A model generated the notes under the pieces. The model did not search any database and had not been told where the DNA came from. It saw only the letters and a program-made list of their open reading frames with translations. A stretch of 64,000 bases of DNA. Origin: Cordilura impudica (Eukaryota > Arthropoda > Insecta > Diptera > Scathophagidae). The stretch spans positions 117,025,604 to 117,089,603 of the forward strand of contig OY821521.1 in NCBI GenBank assembly GCA_963682025.1. Direction: 5' to 3'. Made by a program: the position numbers and the translations under genes. Below are positions 22,595 to 33,726 of the stretch, one piece after another (position 1 is the stretch's first letter; the number at the start of each line of letters is the position of its first letter).

Positions 22595-24086
22595 CAGTGA
22601 ATCAAACAATTGACCACATGTTTCAATAAAGAGAGTTTGAGTCACTTTAAAAACAAAACTACTCATCAGAATTTGCTCATTTTTGCTACTTACGTTTTGC
22701 TGTTTTGTTAGCAATGTAATAAGCCTAAGTTCAACGGGATCAATGGTACCGTTATCATTTTGTAACAATTATTTGTGTACAAAAAGTTATAGCGATAACA
22801 TCAAATAAATTATTTGAAAAAATCAGTGATGGAAATTTTTTGAATTGAAAGTGAATATTTTTCATCAGGTAAGTTCATAACAAATATTTTTATTATTAAT
22901 TAATCATGATTAATTTATTTTCTACTAGTGTTGAAAAACAAAAATGGTTCGGGCAGATTAACCAGCTTTTACAGGAAGGTAAAGGCTGTCGTGCAGTAGC
23001 AGCAACCCTGGAAGTGAGCAAGAGTGTGGTCATCAAAACTCGCAAAAATATGGCTTCACCTCCTCCAATTTGCCGCAGCGTGCGCAAACAAATGTTGAGC
23101 ATGGAGCACGAGCGGCGGAGATCTCCGCACGCAAAAAGTGGAATATGCTGTCCAAATTCATAGCAGTCTGGTAGGGTATGACGGAGTCAACCTCTCAGTG
23201 GAAACCGTCAGGAATACTTTGCGTGCGGCTGGTCTCAAAGGGCACGTTAAAATCTAAAAACCGTTGCTAACGCAAAGACATAAAAAGCTACGGTTAGAGT
23301 TCGCCCGTGCTCATGTCCATTGGACTGCGATGGATTGGTCATATTTCCGAACGAGTCCAAAATTAATAGGTTGGGATCAGATGGCCGGGTGTGGACATGA
23401 CGCAAACCTGGTAGTGCTTTGGAGGCTCGTTATGTGCAGCCGACATTAAAGTATGGTGGCGGTAGTGTTATTATATGGGGCTGTTGGAACAATGCAACGT
23501 ATAGTTGGCAAGATGAATGCCAGCTATTATGTTGGCATTTTGTCAAGAAACCTCCCTGTTACATGCGAATAATTTAACAAAAACAACAAAATGGCTTATA
23601 GACAGTGGATTCAAAGCACTGCCATGGCCACCCCAGTCACCTGATTTCAAACCGATTGAACACCTGTGGGGTGAACTAAAAAGAGGATTAGTTGGAACCC
23701 GAACAAGTATTGAAGAGTTGTGGGTGCAGGCCGACCCAGCATGGGGAGGTTTCCAGCAAGCTGTTGTAAAAACTTGGTGGACAGTGTGTCAAGAAGATTG
23801 GAAGCTGTTGTTGCAGCCAATTGTGGCTATATTAAGTATTAACAGTCATTTTTTATTTATTTTCTTATTGTTTTAATAAACACAAATAATTGACTACATT
23901 CATTTTTTTTTTTACTTATTTTGTTACAAAATTATAACGGTACCACTGATTGAACTTAGGCTTGTTGCATTGCTAACAAAACAACAAAACGTAAGTAGCA
24001 AAAATGAGCAAATTCTGATGAGTAGTTTTGTTTTTACAGTGACTCAAACTCTCTTTATTGAAACATGTCAATTGTTTGAGTCACTG
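22595..24086 (+). mobile_element. Tc1-like DNA transposon with ~190-bp inverted repeats
   Basis: The ends CAGTGA(A/C)TCAAACAATTGAC are inverted and flanked by TA on both sides (22593-22594, 24087-24088), the Tc1/mariner target duplication. The inverted repeats extend inward about 190-205 bases (to 22780 and from 23880). They contain a second, inner GAGTTTGAGTCACT box about 40 bases in, so each end carries repeated binding-site-like words as in the IR/DR group. A decayed transposase lies between them on plus. Confidence 0.9.
22906..23850 (+). pseudogene. Tc1-like DD34E transposase, inactivated
   Basis: The N-terminus has a helix-turn-helix (QINQLLQEGKGCRAVAATLEVSKS) after ATG 22906. The frame breaks near 23140, and later segments are in other frames: ARAHVHWTAMDWS (about 23300), GGGSVIIWGCW (23457-23490) and WPPQSPDFKPIEHLW (23627-23670), which holds the final Glu. 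The first catalytic Asp region at 23340-23360 is disrupted by an extra base. The second Asp block is not recognisable. It therefore cannot be active. Confidence 0.8.
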
Positions 24087-24540
24087 TATAGCAATTTTAT
24101 TTATTGTATTGTATATATTTGTTCTAGCAGAACTCTTCCTGTGTTTGATGTCTATTTTCCACAATATTTTATTTTACACTCACTAAATTTCTTCTTATTT
24201 TCGTATTTAATAAATTTGTCAACTTTATTCAATTACTTTGTACAAATTCTTTTGTAAACGTTTAACCTTCTGCTTGTTCTTTAATTTGAAGTTTTTTTTG
24301 TCGCTATAAACTGTTTGGTGATATTGCCTTATTCTTTTGTTTTATATTAGAGTTGAGGGAACGAATGGATAGGGAACAACAAACTATCATTGAAGTTATT
24401 CATATAAAGCGTGAAGAATGTGACAAATTGTTTCAGAAAATTGTATGTATGTGTGATTTATATTTAATATCAATGTTGGGCAATGTGGTACATTTGTACG
24501 TCATTGATACGAATGAAATTGATTTGAGGTTATGTTAATT
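24087..24540 (+). other. flank with a small exon-like segment (24351-24442)
   Basis: After the Tc1 end there is AT-rich sequence. A pyrimidine-rich run ending TTTTATATTAG precedes an open 92-base segment coding LRERMDREQQTIIEVIHIKR then EECDKLFQKI, followed by a GTATGTATG donor-like string. It has the look of a small internal host exon, but nothing else of a gene is seen and similarity cannot be tested here. Confidence 0.25.
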
Positions 24541-25315
24541 TTTATACTCTATACCACTATGTGGTTTGGGTATAATGACTTTGTGCTGCTGTTTGTAACA
24601 ACCAAAAATATTTGACCTAGACCCATCTTTAATTATACCGATCGAATCAGAATCACTTTCTGAGTTGATTTAACAATGTCCGTCCGTCCGTCCGTCTGTG
24701 TGTCCATGTAAAGCTTGTAATCAAACTGCAGGTCGCAAGTATGAATATATTTTGACGAAATTTGATATATAAGCTTTTATCGGCCATGGGATGAACGCTA
24801 TTGAAATTGGTGAGAATCGGTCCATGTTCAGACCTAGCCCCCATACAAATTACCCATATGAAATCGACATAAATTGCCATAAGATCCAAATTGTCATATA
24901 GATCTTACTCAAATTGGGTTTGTATGCGTTCATTACATCCACTAATGAGTAGTCCAAAAATGATCCCTTTGACCCCATATAGAGCTGCTTCCCGATCTTC
25001 ACTTAAATCTATTAAAAAACAAAAATATTGCACTGATTCTTCTCAAATTTTGTTTGTACACATTTTTACAAAATACAAGAGACTTTACCAAACATGATCA
25101 GGATCGGTCCATTTTTGGACCTAGTCCCTTTATAGATATAGCATCCGATATGAACTTTTTCATATCTGCAGCCAAAAAATTTAATAAAAATCCCACTCAA
25201 ATTTGGTTTTTGATTATTTTCTATGTCCAGTTAGTTGGGCCTAAGAGATAGGGTTTCTAAACGCATGGTATAGGGTATCGTATAGTCGGTCTAGACCGAC
25301 TATAATTTTCTTACT
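24541..25315 (-). repeat. dispersed fly repeat with CGTC microsatellite and terminal palindrome
   Basis: The right end reads TATAGGGTATCGTATAGTCGGTC..., includes a perfect 22-bp palindrome at about 25275-25296 (core GGTCTAGACC) and finishes CTTACTTGTT. The left part has (CGTC)n at 24680-24697 and a TATACC/GGTATA pair. The same end design (AACAAGTAAG, hairpin, ATACCCT) is found inverted at 30093, so both belong to one superfamily. These are widespread in flies and share traits with Helentron/DINE elements. Confidence 0.55.
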
Positions 25316-25738
25316 TGTTATTGTTGGATATGATTATGGTATGCACCTTTGAAAATTTTTTATGACTTTACACTAAGCTCGTAGCGATATTAAACAATTG
25401 CACTAAATATAATCTAAATACTGTACATACCCGATTGCTTCCTTCTTTTGGTTGACCAAGTTCAACCAAAAAAAAATTTTGTTTGTAAGTTTGCCAAGGT
25501 GACACATTCCTGTTGGAGTTGTTTTTTCTCTCTCGTGCAGGATGCTTTAGCTTCGCCTGCGATGACGTCTTACTCACTGGTATGTCATGCGCCATATAGA
25601 TTGATTACGCAACAGACCTCATGTCTGTCTTTTTTTGGTTATAATGAAGTTGTTACAAGGTGATAACAACTGCCGAACCGTATAGTAAACCAATGGTGTC
25701 CACCAGTTTCTTCCTACTCTAGCCTATCTAGAATTTAT
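25316..25738. other. non-coding, no gene seen
   Basis: AT-rich stretch between the dispersed repeat and the possible primer site. If the BEL interpretation is right it is the outer part of that element's leader. Confidence 0.3.
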
Positions 25739-25920
25739 TCGAAGGACCAAATGTTGAACTCTGAATTGTCCTGTCCTTTGATGAAAAGAAAGGCAACTAT
25801 TCCAATTCTTAGTTCAATTTAAATTTATTTTCAGCTTCTTGCTGACTGAATACTTTTACGTTATAAAAGTTACTGAATAAAACTTAAAATTAAAAGTACC
25901 ATGAAGGCTCAAATATGGGA
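25739..25920 (-). repeat. possible BEL/Pao LTR with tRNA-Tyr primer site
   Basis: TCGAAGGACCA at 25739-25749 equals the 3' end of fly tRNA-Tyr with CCA, giving a minus-strand primer site. Sequence right of it starts TGTTGAAC, so on minus it would end ...CAACA as an LTR does. The BEL gag at 22090 is in the same orientation and the intact BEL at 45028 has a related primer site. Together these suggest one old BEL element interrupted by Tc1 and the dispersed repeat. The outer LTR end is not defined. Confidence 0.4.
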
Positions 25921-25959
25921 AATTGCTCACTAATCAAGGGAAATTATACATATATAAAG

Positions 25960-26729
25960 CAAAAATAAATATAGAAAAAGAGGGACTTCAATTACACAGA
26001 AAAATTGTGTTACAAAAGCAGTGGAAAAAGAATAAAACTATTAACTGTGGAAGTCGCTTCAACAAGTATATTATAGGCGAAATGCCCATTCCTTCTCACG
26101 TAGGTGAAATATTACACATCGACAGATAAAAATTTTTTTCTCACCTGTATTGAACAATAGTGGACATAGAACCACCAATCTTACAACTAATGAATATTTA
26201 CCCCCACGTAAAAACAGTATATTGCGATAACGAACTCTCTCTGAACTCAGTTCGGTCACTTATCAAATCGCTTTGACGTGCAAATTGTAAATGCGCCACC
26301 GCTCCACGCACATCGAATGGGCAGGTGGAAAGATTTCATAGTACTCTTGCGAAAATTGTAAGATGTTTAAAAATCGAAAGAAACTTCAATGGCACATTCG
26401 AACTGATACTTCAGGCGACAATAGAGTACAACAAGACCATCCACTCAGTGAAGAAAAAACGGCCCATTGACATATTCCATGTATACCCACCGGAATTTCA
26501 GGCAAAGATTAGGGAAAGTGTAAATAGGGCCCAGGACGTTCAAATGCAAAGACTGAATGAGGCAAGACAGAATAGAGCCTTCCAAAGGGGCGACAAAGTA
26601 CTTGTAGAAACAAACAGGAGATTGGGAAATAAACTAATACCCCTGTATATAGGGGAGGAAATAGAAGCCGATCTGGGAACAACGGTTCTAATGAAACGGA
26701 GGGTGATCCATAAGGACAATTTAAGATAA
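25960..26729 (+). pseudogene. errantivirus (gypsy-group) integrase, damaged
   Basis: Plus-strand frames show the spacer before the core (PIPSHVGEILHIDR with the first catalytic Asp, 26085-26127), a weak second-Asp region (TVYCDNELS, about 26210), and then an intact stretch from 26325 with GQVERFHSTLAKIV (catalytic Glu at VERF). The C-terminal region (DKVLVETNRRLGNKL and LKRR/VIHKDNLR ends) closes at 26729. Frames change several times between 26125 and 26325. It is an old insect endogenous retrovirus fragment and is not functional. Confidence 0.75.
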
Positions 26730-26755
26730 GTTTCTTACTTTATGTTTTTCATGTA

Positions 26756-27203
26756 GAATTTTGATTGCGCTGCTACTTGTCACGGCAACAACCGCCAAGC
26801 TGACCGACTATTCGAATTCAGACTATATACCGCTGACAGATAGTGACGCAATAATTTGACAAGGATATGAATATTTGCGGCACTCATCAAACCTTACCAT
26901 GTATTCGGAAATGGCAGAGGAAACCAAGGAGTTGACGAACCATTTTCCCCAGTCACACATGAGAAAAATACTTGACGCTGACATATGTCATATCAATACG
27001 CTTTTGGAAATGGTAAACATTCACCACAGATACGCCAGAAGCATAAACATCTTGGGAACTGCTCTAAAGGTGGTTGACGGAACCCTGACATTGATGGCTT
27101 TGAGCAACTAAAATTTAAACAACAGCATCTTTCTAAGTCCGCTAATAGGCAGGTGGTTATAAATACTCAGGCACAAGAACAAATTAATAAATTATCAGAA
27201 ACA
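26756..27203 (+). pseudogene. errantivirus envelope N-terminal fragment
   Basis: Directly after the integrase, a frame with a short hydrophobic leader (ILIALLLVTATTA), a stop near 26857, and a 26875-27111 ORF matches the start of insect errantivirus Env in wording: a tyrosine/leucine block, a DICHINTLLEMV helix and a SINILGTALKVV region. The frame then shifts, with an INKLSETVN block at 27180-27203. The protein is cut off by the CsRn1-like LTR at 27206, so most of Env is absent. Confidence 0.6.
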
Positions 27204-27205
27204 GT

Positions 27206-27463
27206 CAATGTTTAGTCTTTACATTAAATTTAAAATAAATAGGTTCAACACTTTTTTAAAAAATTAATTAAAGAATTTATTTTTGAAATATTTGTTCAAT
27301 TCATATTTTTAGAATAAGAATAATTTTATATAAGTTTTTTTTTTTTTGAAAACAGAAAACTCTTAGAACTAAAAAAAAAAAAATATTTATAATTTATATT
27401 AACAAGTATAAAAGTACAAAGTTAAAAAATTATAATAATGAATAATATTGTTTAATCACCACA
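27206..27463 (-). repeat. 3' LTR of the CsRn1-like element
   Basis: It starts TGTGGTGATTAAAC on minus straight after the G-rich polypurine tract and ends near ...AATGTAAAGACTAAACA. The 5' LTR end at 29897 (AATGTAAACACTAAA on minus) resembles its last 15 bases. The remainder has diverged or is missing, so the insertion is old. Confidence 0.6.
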
Positions 27464-27488
27464 GTACCCCCTTTCTAGTGAAAACGAC

Positions 27489-29020
27489 AGTACTAAACAT
27501 TTGGTGCAAATGTTCCTCTTCGGCCCGATCTGAGTTTTAATCCTTGTTCATCAACTAGTTTTAATGTTTTTGCATTCAACTCAGTGGTATCAGTATCATG
27601 GTATAAAATCGGAGGTTTTAAACGATCAATGGAAATGATCTTTTCTTTTCCATATATCAATATTTTAAATATTTTTTTGTTCTTGATATTACTTTATACG
27701 GATAATCATAAGGTTGTTGAAGTGGTTTTCTTACTGCATCGCATCTGACGAATACATGCGAGCAGTCCCGCAAATTCGATGGTACATAACAGTTATTGTG
27801 ACAGTGACGTAATCCAGAAGTAGTTACCAAATATGCAAGAAAGGGAACCTCTGACAAAACAAATACAGACTTTGAGACGTTGATTGTGATTCCATATTGC
27901 CGTAAACGGTCAAATAATTGTTTCACGTGTTATATATTTTCGGCAAGAGTGCTAGATGCGATGAGTATATCATCTATATAAGCGTAGCAAAAATCTAAAC
28001 CTCTGATGACTTTGTTTATAAAACGTTGAGACGTTTGTGCAGCATTGCACAAACCGAAAGTCATGCAGGGAAACTCGAAGTGTCCAATGGGCGTGATAAT
28101 TGCTGTCTTTTCAATATCTGATTTTTCGACAGGTATCTGATGATACGCTTTTACTAAATCAATTTTACTGAATATCGACTTACCATTTAGAAGAAATCCG
28201 AAATCGTGTATATGAGGTACACGATAACGGTCTGCAACTGTTACAGCATTTAGGCGATGATAGTCCCCGCAAAGTCGCCAGTCTCCATTTGGCTTTTGTA
28301 CCAGATGTAGAGGACTTGCCCAAGAACTTTTTGATGGACGACAAATACCTTGTTTAACCATATCCTCGAATTCTTTCTTGACAATTTGAAGTTTTTCTGG
28401 AGATAACCGGCGTGACTTTGAAAAAACTGAAGGGCCATTCGTTTGTATATGATGTTTTACACATGTTGAACAGGTGTCTGATAAGTATGTGGCTTCGTTA
28501 TATCTTCATACTCTTTCAGAATTTGAGAAAATTCAGAATTTTCTGAAATGGATTTAATCGAGTACGGTATAGGTTGCATGTATAGTGTACCTATGCACTG
28601 AGATTTGGATGCACTATCTATTAGACAATTATTATTAATATCAACCAACAATCCGTTATGTTGTAAAAAATCAGCACCTATTATGGGCTTATTAACATTA
28701 GCTATTATAAAAGACCATCGAAATTTCCTTCTTAAGCCGAAATCTAAGAAAAGAGACTTCTCACCATATGTTTTGATTGCTGACTGATTTGCTGCGAACA
28801 ATTCTAATGAAGCAGGGTCCTGAAGTCGTTCTGATGAAGTAGCAGGAAACACTGAGACGTCGGCACCGCTATCAATAAAAAATTTAAATTTTGAATTGTT
28901 ATCATGAAGATATAGGCGACAAATCTCTCGGCCAGCCTCATCTGTCAGCATGTACGAGGAGCCTAGTGGGTTTCCTATGACGAGGCTTGCTTTGATGAAA
29001 ATGCACAAGGCTGCAAACAT
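27489..29020 (-). pseudogene. CsRn1-like Pol: protease, RT, then integrase tail
   Basis: Protease at 29020-28460 has FIDSGADVSVFPA and PIIGADFLQHNGLLVD. RT continues in another frame (LSPEKLQ-like block, then [60 protein letters not shown], and the catalytic [12 protein letters not shown]). After the thumb (LVTTSGL at about 27815) the protein jumps to an integrase C-terminus (CSHVFVRCDAVRKPLQQPYDYPYKV) and runs to a stop at 27489. About 500 residues of RNase H and integrase are missing. Frame changes at about 28440 and 27928 also occur. Confidence 0.8.
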
Positions 29021-29739
29021 TTTGATGCCTTTTCTCCAAATTTATAATGGTACCAGCATAAAGTTGTATTTTTCTGTCCTGCTGAAGTATGTCTAGATTT
29101 TGAACATCCTCTTTGCTGATGCAAATGATTACGTCCGCGATCATTGGTAAGATATTCGATTTTCTTTGTTAGTACATCTATCTTCATTTCCAAATTGTTT
29201 TGGTTCTCGTATGTTGTAAATGATGATGAAAATGAGTTTATTTCCCACGCATCGGATGTGTCAGCAATCTTATCTGCCATAAGCGCTAGTTTACTACTTT
29301 CAGACAAAATGGCTGGTATTTGCTCAGGTAAGCGCTGCATCCACAATGACTTTAGAAGATCATCCGAAACTTTACCAGAAGCTTAAGTTATCATATCCTG
29401 AAGAAGGGCTGAAGGCTTCTTATCACCGATTTCGACTTCACGAAGAAGATTCTTTAATCGCTTTTCCTCTGAATCGCAGAATCTTACTAAAATTTGTTGC
29501 TTTAGCGTCACATACATGTTAGTAGTTGGTGGTTGCAAAATTAAATCGCTGACTTCGGAGGGAATATTGGATTCTATAGAGCCAGCGATTGTATGAAATT
29601 TCATAGCATCTGACGTAATTCCTGCGTTAATAAATTGGCTCTCAATTTGTTTGAACCATAAGGCCGGATTCATTTTCCAAAACGGCGGAACCATAACAGA
29701 TACTCTCGACACCTCCTGCGATGGTGTAGCAGAATCCAT
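28975..29739 (-). pseudogene. CsRn1-like Gag
   Basis: ATG 29739 starts MDSATPSQEV and a capsid-type segment (VPPFWKMNPALWFKQIESQF, ILQPPTTNMYVTLKQQIL, DKKPSALLQDM). A stop near 29383 breaks it. The next frame (29346-28975) has LWMQRLPEQIPAIL-like capsid text and the CWYHYKFGEKASKC..C zinc motif. This is the family's Cys/His block (CWYH..FG..A..C..PC) that sits before the protease. Confidence 0.75.
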
Positions 29740-29880
29740 AAGACAATCTGCCGATACGACACCTCGATTTGGAGTTAGAGGAGATAATCCAGGAACAATT
29801 TCTTCACCTCCTGCTGTGGTCTGTCCATCGTTTTCTACACCTCTCGATGGGGATCGAAAAACGGTATTATCGAATCCTTT

Positions 29881-29895
29881 TCGTCGTGGTCACCA
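29881..29895 (-). promoter_or_regulatory. primer-binding site, tRNA-Trp-like
   Basis: Minus reads TGGTGACCACGACGA. The fly tRNA-Trp primer complement is TGGTGACCCCGACG, so one mismatch is present. It lies 140 bases before the gag ATG. Confidence 0.6.
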
Positions 29896-30922
29896 ATTTA
29901 GTGTTTACATTAAAATGTTGAGTGAAATGTTGAGTGAGTAAGACGTGTTTTCAATACTTTCCGCAATTTCAGTATTACAATAAATATAATATGAAATAAA
30001 ATTTACATTTTCATGTAAAATAACCGATAGTATTGAAGACATTGTGGTGAAAAAGAAGAAATTGAATATCGGTGTTTAAAATGTAGAATAAAAACAAGTA
30101 AGAGTGTTAAATTCGGCTATGCCGAATCTTTGATACCCTCCACCTGGGTTTTACGTTTACATTAATATCTGGACTTCTTGCACTATTTGTAACAAATGTA
30201 TATAAAATATTTGAATATGTAAACACTTTGATAAACCTATTACTGAATTATTACAACAAATGCTCTGAATTTTCAGCATTTTATAGAGGTATCTACATAT
30301 TTTAGGTCATAAATTGGCACAATGACTCCCGATTTATCCCGTTTTAAATACTAACCTGATCCAGATAATTACAAACAATATTAAGTTTAACCAGGTAAAT
30401 GGCTTATTTTGTAATGTTCTTTTTAATTTAAATTTTTTAATATAAACACGCATTTTATTTTTTACAATCCTTTTCAACTTTCCAGAACTATTAGTATAGG
30501 GCACATTTGTGAGTCCGCATAGATCAACTTTCAACTCCTGTTTTTATGTATTGTTTTTATTTATTAAATCTATCTTTGTGTCTTTAAACTAATTAAGATA
30601 ATTAAGATGAAAATATTTAAAAATTTTTTTCTTTTTTTAGTAAATATCTGAACATTTTACTGATACAAGGCAAAACTAAAACTGCCAAAAATTTCAGTCA
30701 AAACTATTTTGAATGTATTTGTTAAATATCGCATAATTTTTTTCAATTTTAAACTTTAAAGTCTTTTTAAGTCTGGTAATAACTCTATAAATAATATGAA
30801 GGAAGTAAATATGTGGATTCTTTAATAACAATGACAAGTATAAAACACTTTTTTGTGCATTACATTAAAATATTATAAATTTGAACGTAATTAATTTTAG
30901 AAACATAATTAATTTTAGAAAA

Positions 30923-31166
30923 ATGTCCGATTTGTCGATGATGCTGAAAACACATCAAAGAAATACAGAAAATAAAGATTTTGCTTCAGTTAGTTGAGAG
31001 ACGAGAAGCTAATGGATGGCTGGAACAGGTCAAAGGTGATGACTATAAATGCAGATGCAAGGCTTGTGAAAAAATATTAAAATGCGATAAATCAGATCTA
31101 AGTATACATGCTAATAACCACTGTTATAAAAAATCTTTTAAATCCAAGAACAAATATTCTGTTTGA
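30923..31166 (+). pseudogene. BED-like zinc-finger fragment
   Basis: From ATG 30923 the sequence gives a SKKYRK-type basic lead and, after a frame change near 30975, WLEQVKGDDYKCRCKACEK with the CX2C and a downstream HANNH His pair, spaced as in BED fingers found in hAT-type and related insect proteins. It ends in a Lys-rich tail at 31166. It is too short for the usual protein, and no transposase domain follows. The function is not known. Confidence 0.45.
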
Positions 31167-31898
31167 GTTATAACATCTCATTTGCAAGCCATTTTAATTA
31201 ATTGTGTAAATTTTAAATGCAAATCTAGCCATATCAAAAAGATGAATTATACAGAATTGTAAAAATAATTTTTTTATAATATCTGTTAGTTTTTTATATT
31301 ATTCTTATGTAATTCTCATGATATTTTTTTTCTTATTTTTTATATTTTTTTTTCTTAGTTTTTATGTTATTTTTACATAATTGAAATTGAAAATGTACAA
31401 ATTAAAAATAAATTTTGAAAAAAGTAGTGTAGGGGAAAAAAGTGGGTGTAGGGAAAAAAGGGAATTTTTTCATAAGCGTAGAGATTTCTGAAAAAATCTC
31501 CTGGCATCACTAGTACCTATTAAAAAAACAATGTAAAAATTCACAAGACAACGCGACGTAGACTTGCTTTGTTCAAAAGCTTCCATAATACTGAATGAAA
31601 TTGTTGCTTACTTTACTCTTTGGTGAGTATTTTCATTTTTGTTCGGCTGTATACATATAAGAAGCCAATTAGAGTTCGGTTTACTCGTGCTGCTATGCAT
31701 ATGTTTGTGCGTTAACAAAAATATACGATATCCCAGTCATCATTTCGAAGATTGTTTTAACAAAAATTACCTTACTGTGTCTTCTTCGTGATTAAAAACT
31801 GATTAATCACATGCGCTATTAGAAAAAGACTAGATAATGATTTTTGCTTTCTCTTAAAAAGTGATTTATAGAAAAATTATATTAAATAAGACTCAAAA

Positions 31899-31958
31899 AT
31901 GAGTCGAAACCGATCAGAAAAGCGGATAAAGAGGACTCTCAAGAAGATTCGCGGGTAA
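31899..31958 (+). other. possible first coding exon or uORF
   Basis: ATG 31899 opens a 19-codon, very basic frame (MSRNRSEKRIKRTLKKIRG) that ends in TAA at 31956. The stop overlaps a strong donor-like string (GCG/GTAAGG at 31955). It could be a short exon with a nuclear-localisation-like N-terminus or a chance frame. The rest of 31200-33100 has no recognised gene. Confidence 0.2.
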
Positions 31959-32277
31959 GGTAATATTTAATCCCAACAAAAGAATATTTTGTGATCAGCA
32001 AAAGGGCGCATTTATAACTGTTTTAATAGCACATATGAGTCAAAAAGACTCTACATGATCATTTATTGCATAAAATGCTTACTGGGATTTTATTCACTAT
32101 CTGTAGAAACAGGTTTTTTAAGTAAAACAAATCTGCATACAATTTCAATTCTATTTCGTTCACAATGATACGATCACTTCGTTTACTAGCTACTAGTAAA
32201 ATAAGAAAATAGTATTGTAATACAGCGTAATGATGAATTGTACTTCTCAATTAGTTTATTTGAATGTGCCATAAGAA

Positions 32278-32549
32278 GTTCGGTTTGTGCTAAGAAAAGC
32301 ATGAATATATGTTTCCCAGGGCGAAGCTTCATCATTGCACTATGATTAAGTTGAGCTCCGCGACTATTCATAATGTGAATAGCTCGTGTCAAAAATTTTT
32401 GGTAGTTGGGAATGGCGTTTGTGTTAAGAAAAGCATAAATGCATGTTTCCCAGGGCAAGGCTCGATCATTGCACATTGATTGAGCTGAGCTCCTCGGTTA
32501 TTCTTAATGTGGATAACTGTTGAAACAAAATTTTGGGAATGGCGTTTGC
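32278..32549. repeat. tandem duplication, ~140-bp unit, two copies
   Basis: The block around GTTTCCCAGGGC..ATCATTGCAC..GAGCTC..TATTC-TAATGTG..TTGGGAATGGCGTTTG occurs at 32278-32420 and again at 32421-32549, diverged by roughly a fifth. Confidence 0.65.
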
Positions 32550-33306
32550 CTCCGTCCCGACATTAAATAACAAATTTTAAAAATTTATTGTAATTAACAT
32601 CTGACAAAAAATAGTATTTTTCTAAACACCAATTTTTTTACAGGGTAAATAAATATTTTATGGTTTTACCTACCTACTACTTTTGAATGCAAGTATGCAG
32701 GGTTTATACATGTACTAAAAATACAACTCTTAAAACCATACTATTTTTTCAACTCTAAAAATTTCAGAATTTTGTAAAAATAAAATAAAATAACGATTTA
32801 TTTTAATATGCGCTTATTATGGATATACATATACAGAATATATGAATATTATTTATAGTATTTTGATATTGGCAACAGTAGTTTGTATCAATTTGTAACA
32901 TTTTGTGATGTTATAAAAATCGCAGAATATTGATATTGATTTTATATAGTTTCTTTTATTAATTATTTAACTTAAATATTACACCAAAATATTTTTTTAA
33001 TTCTTCGCTCAATTCTCGGGACCAGATTAACCGATTTGGACGATTTTAAATAGCAAACTTCTCAGGATGTTAGTGAATCATTTTTTATACCAACGAGCAC
33101 CCTAGCTATCCGATTGAAGCCGTCATCGTGATTTCCACAGACGGACAGACGGACAGCCGGACAGACGGACATCGCTATATCAACTTCGCTTGTTATAATG
33201 ATCACAAATATATATATTTTATGGGGTCCAGAATTTTTTTCTAATTATTACAAACGGAATGACAAACTTATATATACCCTCTGCACACTGGAGTGGAGGG
33301 TATAAT

Positions 33307-33726
33307 AAAATATTTTTTTATTTAACTCGCCACAAAAAGAAAACGAAAGAAATAAAAATACTCATAACCAGTATTTGGAACAGTTAATTTGGGTGCAAGA
33401 GCTAGAACGAGAACAAGAATGTAAAATAAATATTTAATTTGACTCATATGTCATTTAAGAGATATAAATGTAAAAACAATGAAAAAGACATACGTATTTG
33501 AAACAGCTAAGTTGAATACAAGAAATAGAACAATTACAAGAATTTAGTATAATAATAAACCAAAAACGAACGGAATAAATACACAAATAACAAGAAGGAA
33601 AGGAACAGTTACTTACTGTTAGCATATATTTTTTTTCGCATTCTTCGTACTCCTCTTAACCAAACGTCTTATATTAAAAGTTACAATAACTAATTTAAAT
33701 TTAGATCACAAGTCAAAATTAGTAAA
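33307..33726 (+). other. A-rich non-coding stretch before the FP-like ORF
   Basis: No protein family is seen. A word group (GAACAGTTAATTTGGGTGCAAGAGCTAGAACGAG-type text) recurs with changes at about 33379, 33500 and 33608, an old tandem array. Confidence 0.3.

Larger units (their letters stand above)
27206..29896 (-). mobile_element. CsRn1/Mag-like LTR retrotransposon, internally deleted
   Basis: On minus the order is primer site (29895-29881), Gag, protease, RT, integrase tail, polypurine tract (27475-27465, GAAAGGGGG type) and 3' LTR (27463-27206). The primer-site and Gag wording fit the tRNA-Trp-primed CsRn1/Mag branch of Ty3/gypsy. RNase H and the integrase core are missing. The left LTR lies against errantivirus env. 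Confidence 0.75.
30093..33306 (+). repeat. 3.2-kb dispersed fly repeat with inverted 'ataccctccacc' ends
   Basis: The left end is AACAAGTAAG, a TTCGGC-TAT-GCCGAA hairpin (30115-30129), then GATACCCTCCACC. The right end has GACGGACA microsatellite units (33137-33171), a TTTATGGGGTC block, and GTGGAGGGTATAATAAA, which is inverted relative to the left end. The interior is AT-rich, with one decayed BED-type zinc-finger frame and a tandem duplication. It may be a single DNA element carrying a host-derived or hAT-type frame, or two repeat ends around unrelated sequence. Confidence 0.5.
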
